Positions 1-7,700 of a DNA stretch of 8,618 nt are shown piece after piece. A model generated the notes under the pieces. That model saw only the letters and a program-made list of their open reading frames with translations, ran no database searches and was not told where the DNA came from. The position numbers and the translations under genes are program-made. Positions within the stretch are counted from its first letter, which is position 1. Each line of letters opens with the position of its first letter. Location of the stretch: assembly GCA_003133425.1 (NCBI GenBank), contig PKXI01000424.1, positions 1-8,618 on the forward strand, written 5' to 3'. The DNA is from Acidobacteriaceae bacterium (GTDB lineage: Bacteria; Acidobacteriota; Terriglobia; Terriglobales; Acidobacteriaceae).

Positions 1-264
1 ATTGAGCACAAAGAAATACCCGTCGTCGCCGCTCAGAACTTCAGGCTAACTTGCTATCCCCGCGAAGCGGGGGCTAACTCGCTGCCTTTGTCAGTCCCAC
101 ATCGCCCACTCACACAACAGCCAACAAAAAATCGAGCACCAACGTTTCCCAAATTCTCCAGCATAGAGGGAACGACCCGAGGGCGGAGTCCACCGCAGCG
201 GACGCAACCCTGGAAATCCCGCCAAACCCCGCTCAACCGTCACTTACAGTCTGCGCGAAACGGC
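1..264. other. Intergenic region with inverted repeats, no convincing gene
   Basis: I see no supportable gene here. Short open frames exist on both strands, but they lack ribosome-binding sites and recognisable protein patterns. The region lies downstream of the minus-strand glycosidase, which stops at 265. It contains a strong GC hairpin at 58-72 between two near-identical 12-mers, and a weaker imperfect inverted repeat at 188-203 (GTCC...GGAC arms with one mismatch). Both look like dispersed intergenic repeat material rather than coding sequence. Whether either ends transcription of the glycosidase is unclear, because the first hairpin is about 190 nt past the stop codon and neither is followed by a T-tract on the minus strand. 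Confidence 0.5.
44..83. repeat. GC hairpin flanked by imperfect direct repeats
   Basis: The core CCCCGCGAAGCGGGG at 58-72 has perfect 6-bp arms and a 3-nt loop. It is bracketed by GGCTAACTTGCT (44-55) and GGCTAACTCGCT (72-83), which differ at one base. A perfect stem inside a short direct duplication is typical of REP or MITE-like intergenic elements, and the duplication could be a target-site or unit repeat. It could also act as a weak bidirectional terminator, but no run of T follows on either side. The hairpin is seen directly; its class is inferred. Confidence 0.55.
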
Positions 265-1875
265 CTATTTGCAACTAGCGTTGTCCGCCTTTGGCAAAGC
301 CAAAAACGTAATACTCTCCGGCGCAAATGTCACTTGCCCCGCACGCACCGTGGCAGCCTTAATAGCAGGCAACGCATCTCCAGCCCCCAGTTTCAATTCG
401 CTCCCGTTCAACTCAACGCTGGTGCTCAACAGATCCGCCGACGTAAGCGTGTACCGCTCCGCCCCGGTCGGAATCGCCATCGTCTGCGTCGCAGACTTGT
501 CCAAATTGATTGCCAGCAACGTCACGCCGCCCGGCTTCCCGCGCAAGCACTGAGCAAACAGATGCAGACTCTCCGCCGGCGACGTCCCGGGATCCAGCAC
601 CGTAGTTCCCATCAGCTTCCGCCAAAGTACCGCCGCCCAGTAGTTAGGCCGCGGCTCCAGCGTTTTCTGATCCAGCAACCCGTAGTCGCTCGACGCAAGC
701 GTGTTGTGCATATGCACCTGCACACCGCTCTTTGCCAGACTGCCGAGCTGGTTCAGATACCGGAAACTATCAATAAAATCCGAAGCCCAGCGATCGCCCC
801 CGCAAGCAGCTTCCGCCGTCTCCGTCAGCCATATCGCCTTCCCTGGCATCAGCCGGTCGCGAATCGCCGCATAATACGCTTCGATCTTCCCCCCACGCGC
901 CAACCACTCTTCCGAGAGTGCAGCCTCAGGCGAAGTCGCAGGAGCCCCCATTCGACCGCAGCGGCTCGAAACCCCTCCATAAGAGTGGTACGAGTACGCA
1001 TCGAACGCCGGCCCCGTCGCCGCCAGTATGTCTTCTGTCTTTACCAGGTGCATGAACGAAGGTGCCAGTGCCGACCCCTCGCCAACCCCGCCCGGCCCAA
1101 GAACAACCATTCCGGCGGCATCTGACTGAACGAACTTCTTGAAGACCGCGAAATCCTTCGCATATGCCACGGCGTCATAGCCTTTCGGCGCGCCACCCAT
1201 CTCTGCGAAGGTTGGCTCGTTCATGAATTCCGCCGCCGCAATGTGTCCGCCAACAGACTTCGTGTAGTCCATCAGCTTCTTTGCCTGCTCCGGCGTCCAA
1301 ACCCCTGCTTCGTCGCGGGTTCCCGCGCTGGTGGCAAACGAGGTAACAATCCCCGCATCCACGGCGCGAGAAAAATCGACCACGCCCTTCCACTCCGCGC
1401 GCGTCAAAACACTGTTGAACCCCTTCGGAGCAGCAGTCGGCGCCGGCGCATCCGAATCCTGAAAGTAAGTCGAGTTCATCCACGTTCCGCTGACCCTGAC
1501 ATACGCAGGCCCCAGCGCCGCAGCCAGTTTGCGCAGCCGCTTGTTACTCAAATCGATTGGCGCCCGATACTCATAAAGCGAAGGGTCCATTCCGCCCGGC
1601 GCAGTCATGGCCGAAGCCGGCTTCTCAGCCGCAGGTGCTACATCTCCGGCCTTGGCGAACGGTTTCCAGAACCTGCCGCCCGTCACCTCAACCGCCTCAA
1701 TGTTGTAAGACTGGAATCGCTCATCAATCGTGCCGATGCGGGTCATTGTTCCCGGCGCAATCGAAGCTGACACAGCCGAAGCTGCTGACGCGCCTCCCTG
1801 GCCAAAACATGCCGCCCCACCCAGCAACAGAACCACAACACAACCCGAAACCGCAACTTTCTTCTTTCCGTACAT
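265..1875 (-). CDS. Secreted GH79-like glycoside hydrolase (heparanase/beta-glucuronidase type)
   Basis: A 536-residue exported glycosidase, expected to be a retaining enzyme with a (beta/alpha)8 barrel. Residues 1-25 form a Sec signal peptide: a lysine-rich start (KKK at 4-6), then a hydrophobic stretch VVVLLLGGAA. Cys23 is preceded by GAA, so a lipobox is poor. The acid/base is probably Glu220 in FMNEP, and the nucleophile Glu352 in IWLTETAEA. The order YSYHSYG (294-300), WLTET, DSF (369-371), then YGLLD...PNYWAAVLWRKLMGT (398-424) follows human heparanase closely, where the equivalents are HHYY, LGETSSAY, NYHLVD and PDYWLSLLFKKLVGT. A C-terminal beta domain (about 425-525) follows, as in GH79. 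Residues 71-98 are a low-complexity Ala/Pro-rich insertion. I start at 1875, not at in-frame ATG 2007, because the signal peptide begins there and GAGAGG (1886-1891, minus) sits 10 nt upstream. It is divergent from the repair operon and probably unrelated to it. The substrate (glucuronide, heparan-like or plant glycan) cannot be read from sequence. Confidence 0.85.
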   Translation of the reverse strand: MYGKKKVAVSGCVVVLLLGGAACFGQGGASAASAVSASIAPGTMTRIGTIDERFQSYNIEAVEVTGGRFWKPFAKAGDVAPAAEKPASAMTAPGGMDPSLYEYRAPIDLSNKRLRKLAAALGPAYVRVSGTWMNSTYFQDSDAPAPTAAPKGFNSVLTRAEWKGVVDFSRAVDAGIVTSFATSAGTRDEAGVWTPEQAKKLMDYTKSVGGHIAAAEFMNEPTFAEMGGAPKGYDAVAYAKDFAVFKKFVQSDAAGMVVLGPGGVGEGSALAPSFMHLVKTEDILAATGPAFDAYSYHSYGGVSSRCGRMGAPATSPEAALSEEWLARGGKIEAYYAAIRDRLMPGKAIWLTETAEAACGGDRWASDFIDSFRYLNQLGSLAKSGVQVHMHNTLASSDYGLLDQKTLEPRPNYWAAVLWRKLMGTTVLDPGTSPAESLHLFAQCLRGKPGGVTLLAINLDKSATQTMAIPTGAERYTLTSADLLSTSVELNGSELKLGAGDALPAIKAATVRAGQVTFAPESITFLALPKADNASCK

Positions 1876-1885
1876 GTCTTCGCTA

Positions 1886-1891
1886 CCTCTC
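1886..1891 (-). promoter_or_regulatory. Ribosome-binding site of the glycosidase
   Basis: GAGAGG on the minus strand lies 10 nt before ATG 1875. It is a moderate Shine-Dalgarno match, and it supports the 1875 start over the upstream in-frame ATG at 2007, whose extra 44 residues would place charged, non-signal sequence before the signal peptide. Confidence 0.45.
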
Positions 1892-1915
1892 GAGCGCCGG
1901 CCTTGCCGACGAGCA

Positions 1916-1921
1916 AGTATA
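1916..1921 (-). promoter_or_regulatory. Candidate -10 box for the glycosidase
   Basis: Read on the minus strand the hexamer is TATACT, five of six matches to TATAAT. It would start transcription near 1909, giving a leader of about 34 nt that contains the GAGAGG site. No good -35 (TTGACA) is present at 16-18 bp spacing. That space is instead occupied by the palindrome at 1930-1942, so an activator or alternative sigma factor is possible. This rests on a motif match only. Confidence 0.35.
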
Positions 1922-1929
1922 GGGGATGA

Positions 1930-1942
1930 AGGGATCATCCCT
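1930..1942. promoter_or_regulatory. Perfect 13-bp palindrome, candidate operator
   Basis: AGGGATCATCCCT is a perfect inverted repeat around a single central base. It lies in the 122-bp gap between the two divergent genes, about 8 bp upstream of the candidate minus-strand -10 and over the position of its -35. It is about 20 bp upstream of the candidate plus-strand -35-like hexamer. A dimeric regulator could bind here. No regulator is encoded in the window, so this is inference from symmetry and position. Confidence 0.3.
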
Positions 1943-1961
1943 CCGCGCGCGTTCGTCCTCT

Positions 1962-1991
1962 CTGGCACCACCCGCGCCGGTGGCGTATAAC
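1962..1991 (+). promoter_or_regulatory. Candidate promoter of the AddB/AddA operon
   Basis: CTGGCA (1962-1967, four of six matches to TTGACA) is separated by 18 bp from TATAAC (1986-1991, five of six matches to TATAAT). With normal -10 geometry the transcription start falls at about 1998, which is the A of the chosen AddB ATG. No good Shine-Dalgarno sequence precedes that ATG, so the operon could be transcribed as a leaderless message. The CCACC/GGTGG inverted repeat (1968-1972 and 1979-1983) sits in the spacer. Confidence 0.35.
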
Positions 1992-1997
1992 GCTGGA

Positions 1998-4757
1998 ATG
2001 GGGGCACGCAAGGAAACTGGGCCAGAATCGGAAGCTGAAATTACCGCGTGGCTGCGCGCCGGTGGGTGGGTGGTCACAGCCAGCGAGCGCGCCGCCCGCG
2101 CCCTTGCAGCCAGCTTTCACCGCGCCCGCCGCGCCGAAGGCCTCGCAGCCTGGCCCGCACCCACCATCCTCGATTGGCAGACCTTCCTCCGAACCGCTTG
2201 GACAGACCGCTCCAAAAGTACCGATGGCCGCCTGCTCCTCGATCCCCTCCAGGAACAGTCAATCTGGGCTGGCATTGTCGGCTCTGACCAGCACATGGCC
2301 ACGTTGCTTGAAGGCCCGCGCAACCGCATGGCAAATCTCGCCATGGAAGCCCACAAATTGCTCTGCTCCTATGCACCGCAGTTCCTCAAGGAGGGAGCCC
2401 GCGCAGCCTGGCAACAGGATGCGGAGGACTTCAGCGCCTGGCTCGCAGCCTTCGATGAAACCTGCCGCAAGGCGAACCTGCTCAGCACCGCTCGTCTGCC
2501 TATCGAGTTGATTTCACTGCTTGAAAATTCCTCGCCAGCAACTGTCCAGCGGCCGCCGCTGCTTCTCGCCGGCTTTGACCGCATTGTCCCTGTACAGCGC
2601 CGTCTCTTCGACGCCTGGGGCGCCGCAGGCGGGGTGCAGGAGGCGTCAGCCGGCGAGCATGCCCGCGAAGTCCGCTTTTACCATGCCGCCGACACTCAAT
2701 CCGAACTCACCGCGTGTGCCCTCTGGTGCAAACAACAACTTGCCGCCAAGCCGGATGCGAGCCTGCTTGTGATCACTCAAGAGGTGTCTCAACGCCGAGG
2801 CGAAATCGAGCGTGCATTCCTCAACTTTGCAGGCGGCGGACCTGCCTCATCCTCCGGTGCTCCGCTCTTCGAGTTCTCTCTTGGAATTCCCCTCGGCCAG
2901 GTGGCGTTGGCGCGTGGCGCGCATCTTTTACTCCGCTGGCTGTCGAGTGCACCCAGAGAAAACAGGATTACTGAAAACGAACTCGACTGGCTCCTCTCCA
3001 CCGGCCAAACTGCTGCGGATAATGCGGAAACCATCGCGCTCCTAACCTATATGCGGAGCCTGCGCCGCCGCGGCCTCGAGCGAACTCATTGGACGCTGAA
3101 TGCATTCCTCACCCAGCCTCACAAAGCATCGCTCCCTACCGCCTGGATCATCCGCATATCTGAAGCCCAAAGCCGCCTCGCAGAGCACACTCGCCTTCCC
3201 AAAACCCCGCTCGAATGGGCCGAACTGATTCCTCAAATCCTCCAATTAGCCGGTTGGCCAGGGACTGCTCGACCGCTTTCCAGCACCGAGCACCAGTCAC
3301 GCGACCGCTGGCAGCAGACCGTGGAGTCGTGCGCGTCTCTCGGCTTCGATGGCCGACGCATCCGCTGGTCGGAGTATCTTTCCGCGCTTGCCCGCTCCCT
3401 CGATGAAACCCTCTTTGCACCCCAGTCTCGCGAGGCGCCCATCCAAATAGCCGGCCCCGCCGAATCCGCAGGACTCACCGCCGATGCCGTCTGGTTCATG
3501 GGAGCAAGCGAGATCGCCTGGCCCTCCTCAGGAGCAACTCATCCGCTGTTGCCGCTCGAAGTCCAGCGCGACGCCGCGATGCCCCACGCCACTTCGCAAC
3601 TCGACTGGGAACTTTCGCGCGCCATCACACTCCGCTTGCTCAGGTCCGCCCCGCAAGTCCGCTTCAGTTATGCCTGCCAAAGCGAGGGCGTGGAAACTCG
3701 CTCTTCCCGCCTCATCGTCCAACTTGCAGGCCCGCCCCAACCTTTGCCGGCGGATTTGTCCGCACCCGCCGCGCTGGAACCGCTCACAGTCACTTTTGAA
3801 GACGCTAGCCGCATTCCCTTCCCGCCCGGAGGTGTCGAGGGCGGTTCTGCGGTTCTCACCCGTCAATCGCAATGCCCTTTCAAGGCCTTCGCAACAGCGC
3901 GCCTGGCGTCCCAAAGCTGGCAGTTGGCCGAGCCCGGCCTCACTCCTTCGCAGCGCGGCCAGTTCCTTCACGCCGTCCTTCATTCCGTCTGGGGCGGCCC
4001 ACCAGATGGCATCCGCTCTCTCAACGATCTCGTGGGCCTCAAAGATCGAAGCGCATTCGTCGAAGGCACAGTCCATCGCGTTCTCCAGGAAGAAATCCGC
4101 CCAGGGCTCCGTGAGCGCATGCCGCGCCGTTATCTTGAGCTAGAAGAACAACGCCTCACTCGCCTGGTCGCCGAGTGGCTGGATTACGAAGCTACGCGCA
4201 TCGAATTCGAAGTCACCGAAACAGAAGCGGCGCGCACCATCGACCTCGCCGGACTTTCATTCACATTGCGTCTCGACCGTATCGACCGCCTCAATGACAA
4301 TTCCCTGCTCGTCATCGACTACAAGACCGGCCAGGTCACGCCCAAATCCTGGGAGCTGCCACGCCCCGACGATGTGCAACTCCCCCTCTACGCCGGCTTT
4401 GCTCTCAACTCCGAAGAACAACTTGGCGGCCTGGTCTTCGCAAAAGTACTCAGCGGCAAATCGGGCTTCGCCGGCCATGTCGGCGATGCAAAAGCCACTT
4501 TGCTTCCCAACCTGAAAACCACCAGCAATCTCGTCAGAAGCAGTCTCTCCGTGGAACAACTCATCGACTGGAGAGAGTACATAGAGCAGTTGGCCAAAGA
4601 CTTCCTCTCTGGCCGCGCCGAAGTAGACCCGCGTGATTATCCCAGGACCTGCGAGCATTGCGGCCTTGAAAGCCTGTGTCGCATCGCGGAGAATCGCGCG
4701 CTGCTCGATCTCGAAGAGGATTCAGGTGAAGACGACGCGGAGGCCGCCGATGAGTAA
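1998..4757 (+). CDS. addB: AddB-like PD-(D/E)XK nuclease with degenerate helicase and Fe-S cluster
   Basis: A 919-residue AddB-type subunit of a double-strand-break helicase-nuclease, matching from memory the shorter 'probable DNA repair protein' family (TIGR03623) rather than the about 1150-residue Bacillus AddB. The N terminus (VVTASERAARAL, 25-36) replaces the Walker A segment, so this half is unlikely to hydrolyse ATP and probably serves as scaffold and recognition module. Helicase-like blocks follow: LLLAGFDRIVP near 188, a domain opening RFYHAADTQSEL near 226, and ADAVWFMGASEIAWP near 496. The C-terminal RecB-type nuclease shows His658, Asp760, Asp774-Tyr-Lys776 and Gln794. Cys626 (QCPFKAF) with Cys885-x2-Cys888-x5-Cys894 makes the AddB 4Fe-4S signature. 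The tail is acidic. An ATG at 1926 is in frame, but its 24 extra residues are low complexity and it lacks a usable ribosome site. The gene overlaps the next by 8 bp. It could be catalogued simply as a PD-(D/E)XK nuclease family protein. Confidence 0.88.
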   Translation: MGARKETGPESEAEITAWLRAGGWVVTASERAARALAASFHRARRAEGLAAWPAPTILDWQTFLRTAWTDRSKSTDGRLLLDPLQEQSIWAGIVGSDQHMATLLEGPRNRMANLAMEAHKLLCSYAPQFLKEGARAAWQQDAEDFSAWLAAFDETCRKANLLSTARLPIELISLLENSSPATVQRPPLLLAGFDRIVPVQRRLFDAWGAAGGVQEASAGEHAREVRFYHAADTQSELTACALWCKQQLAAKPDASLLVITQEVSQRRGEIERAFLNFAGGGPASSSGAPLFEFSLGIPLGQVALARGAHLLLRWLSSAPRENRITENELDWLLSTGQTAADNAETIALLTYMRSLRRRGLERTHWTLNAFLTQPHKASLPTAWIIRISEAQSRLAEHTRLPKTPLEWAELIPQILQLAGWPGTARPLSSTEHQSRDRWQQTVESCASLGFDGRRIRWSEYLSALARSLDETLFAPQSREAPIQIAGPAESAGLTADAVWFMGASEIAWPSSGATHPLLPLEVQRDAAMPHATSQLDWELSRAITLRLLRSAPQVRFSYACQSEGVETRSSRLIVQLAGPPQPLPADLSAPAALEPLTVTFEDASRIPFPPGGVEGGSAVLTRQSQCPFKAFATARLASQSWQLAEPGLTPSQRGQFLHAVLHSVWGGPPDGIRSLNDLVGLKDRSAFVEGTVHRVLQEEIRPGLRERMPRRYLELEEQRLTRLVAEWLDYEATRIEFEVTETEAARTIDLAGLSFTLRLDRIDRLNDNSLLVIDYKTGQVTPKSWELPRPDDVQLPLYAGFALNSEEQLGGLVFAKVLSGKSGFAGHVGDAKATLLPNLKTTSNLVRSSLSVEQLIDWREYIEQLAKDFLSGRAEVDPRDYPRTCEHCGLESLCRIAENRALLDLEEDSGEDDAEAADE
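4739..4743 (+). promoter_or_regulatory. Ribosome-binding site of the AddA-like gene, inside the AddB gene
   Basis: GGAGG lies 6 nt upstream of ATG 4750, within the last codons of the AddB-like frame. It fixes the AddA start at 4750 rather than at the in-frame ATG 4633, which would overlap AddB by 125 bp and add 39 residues before the conserved part. Ribosomes finishing AddB at 4757 would be in place to re-initiate here, which favours equal subunit synthesis. Confidence 0.65.
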
Positions 4758-7700
4758 GCCCGTGGCCAAGGCTCCTCCGCCCGATCAGGCCCAGCGCGAG
4801 CGCGCCCTCGATCCCACCAACTCCATCCTCGTTCAGGCCGCCGCCGGCTCTGGCAAGACCGATCTGCTCACCCGCCGCTTTCTCTGTCTTTTGACCCAAG
4901 TGGAAGACCCCGGCCAAATTGTAGCCATCACCTTCACCAAGGCCGCCGCCGCCGAAATGCGCCACCGCATCCTCTCCAAACTGGAAGAGGCCGCTGCCAA
5001 CGGAGACAAACTCGATCCGATGAAGGCTACGGGCTTTAGCCCGTACACAAATCCATTAGAAGCGAACCGGGCTTTAGCCTCTGAGGCGCACCTTTGCGAA
5101 AAGTCAGGCGACCCCTTCTCCATGGAGGCCCTCGCCCGTCGCGCCCTCAATCACTCGCAAATTCTCGGCTGGAATCTTCTCGACCAACCCGCCCAACTCC
5201 GCATCTCCACCATCGACTCGTTCTGCCGTGACCTCGCACTCCAACAACCTTTGCTCTCCGGTCTCGGCGACGGACTCGGCATCTACGAGCAGCCCGATGA
5301 GCTCTATCGCCGCGCGGCCCGCCAGACCCTCGGTGAGATCGACAAGCCCGACCTTAATCTTCGCGCAGCCATCGAGTCTCTGCTTCTGTGGCGCGATAAC
5401 AACTGGCAGGAGATGGAATCCCTGCTCGTCGAGATGCTCAAGAATCGTGACCGCTGGATGCATGGTTTTGTCCTCGAGCGCGAGCAGGATTGGGATGTCC
5501 TTCGCGACAAGCTCGAGCGGCCCTTTTCGCGTGAGGTACGGGAAAAGATCACCGAGTTATGCGGACTCCTCAGGAGCGTTCCCGCCTTATGTAGCGAAAC
5601 GCTGGAACTCGCGCGGTATGCCTGTGAAGAACCGGGGTCGAATCCCCCTCGGAGCTTGGCGGAACTCGTCGAAGTCCCTGTAGGCCCATTCACATCTTCC
5701 GGCGACCTAGATGATGCGTGGGATGTGTTCCTTGCCTTGGGGTCGTTCTTACTCACGGAAAAGGGCAAACTCAGGGAGAAGGTTGACAAGCGCGAGGGCT
5801 TTCCAACGGGTCCAAGGGCACCGAAGGGCTTCTATCGCGTGCAACACGAAGTTCTCGAATCCCAAATGGGATGGGTTCCCAACAGGAAGGATGAGAAAAA
5901 GGCGCAGATGCTCGATCTTCTCCGAAAATTCCGCGCCGTCCCTAACCTCGAACCCGCCTTGGCCGCCGTCCGCACCCTGCCCCCCGCCCGCTACACTGAT
6001 GAAGATTGGCAGATCGTCCGGGCCTGTTTCACCCTGCTTCGCAATGCCGCCGCCCAACTCCGTGTCGTCTTCGCCGAAGCCGGCGCGGTCGACTACATCG
6101 AGGTCGCGCAGATCGCCCAAAACGTGCTCCAGGGCCCCGACGGCCTGCCCACCGATGCCGCCATTTCCGTCGCTGACGGCATCCACCACATCCTCGTCGA
6201 TGAATTTCAGGACACCAGCCGTCGCCAGCACGAACTCCTCCGCCGCCTAATCGCCGCGTGGCCCGAGCGCGAAGGCCGCAGTTGCTTCGTCGTCGGCGAC
6301 CCCATGCAGTCCATCTACTTTTTCCGCGACGCCGATGCAGAGCTTTTCCCGCGCGTCCGCGAAGCCGGGCTGGAAATTCCCAACACCGACCCGCTCCTCT
6401 TCGACCCTGTCAGCCTAATCTCCAACTTCCGCACCGCAAGGCCGCTCGTCGAAGAGCTCAACGGGATCTTCACCCAGGTCTTCGCAGCCAACGATGGCAG
6501 CGGCGTTACTTTCTCGCCCGCTGAACCCGCGCGCGACGACCAATCCGCGCCGGATCAACCCTTCAAGCTCCACATCAACTTTGCCCCTCAACTCCCTCGC
6601 GCCAAATCAAATACCGCAAAAGCTGGAGACGAGAACCAGGAGCCGCGGACTGCCCAAATTGAAGAGATGGTCGCCTTAATCCGCAGCCACATAGATCGCA
6701 TGAATACAGCCCGCGCCAAAGGAGAGAACTATCGAATCGCCATCCTCGGTCGTACTCGCAACGCGCTGGCTCCAATCGCCTTGGCCTTTCGCAAAGCGGC
6801 AATCCCGTTCCGCGCCGTCGATCTCGAAAAGCTCTCCGCCCGCCCCGAGGTCCTCGATGCGCTGTCCCTCGCGAGAGCCGCCCTCAATCCCCTCGACCGA
6901 GTAGCCTGGCTTGGCTTGCTCCGCGCCCCCTGGTGTGGCCTTTCGCTTAGTGACCTCCACACTCTCACTAGCGCTGATAATCCAGACCTCCTCACTCGGC
7001 CTATCCCGGAGTTACTCTCCGAGCGTCTTCATCTACTCAGCAACGATGGCCGTTTGGCCGCCGAGCGCGTTCGCGACGCCCTAGCAGTCGTCCCCGGTTT
7101 GCGCTTCGGCCAGCCCACCGCATCCCTCGGCACATGGCTGGAGCAAGTCTGGTTTCGACTAGGTGGCCCGCAATGCGTCGATCGCACCGCCCGTGCAAAT
7201 CTCGACCTGCTGTGGCAGTGCCTTGACAGCCTCCCGAATGGCGAACAAGACCTGCTCGGCCCCACGCTGAACTCCGCTCTCGACAGCCTCACCGCGCAGC
7301 CCGATCCCTCCGCAGGCAGCGACTGTGGCGTCCAGTTAATGACCATTCACAAATCAAAGGGGCTCGAATTCGAAGTAGTCATCATCCCCGAGCTTCAGGC
7401 TCGCTCCGGCAGGGGGAAGATCAAGCTACTGTCCTGGCTCGAGCGCGGACTTCCGCCAGACGATCTCTCAGATGAGCTGGAGAATTCTGATGAGATCACC
7501 GAATTTCTTGTAGCACCTCTGCAATCTAAGGGCTCCGACCGCGGCACTACCAAGCAGTGGGTCGACCGTGTCTATCGTGAACGCGAGTCGCAGGAGACCC
7601 GCCGCATCCTCTACGTAGCCGCAACCCGCGCCCGCGACGAATTGCACCTCTTCGCCCAGCTGGCTTGCAGAAGGAACAAGAGCGGCGATTGGATCCTCGC

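Noticed and set aside
290..304. TTTGGC-AAA-GCCAAA hairpin near the end of the glycosidase as a terminator
   Set aside because: It lies within the coding sequence before the stop codon, is AT-weak with a six-base stem, and has no following T-tract on the minus strand.
88..1125. 345-codon open frame on the plus strand opposite the glycosidase
   Set aside because: It is antisense to a well-supported gene, is Arg/Pro/Gln-rich as expected of a GC-rich shadow frame, has no recognisable motif and no ribosome site.
1926..1997. Upstream in-frame start for the AddB-like gene
   Set aside because: The extra 24 residues are low complexity (SSLRARSSSLAPPAP), the ATG directly follows GGGG with no spacing for a ribosome site, and the family-like sequence begins after 1998.
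5634..5647. GGGGTCGAATCCCC resembling a tRNA T-arm
   Set aside because: The loop is six rather than seven bases, no acceptor, D or anticodon arms flank it, and it is inside the AddA-like coding frame.
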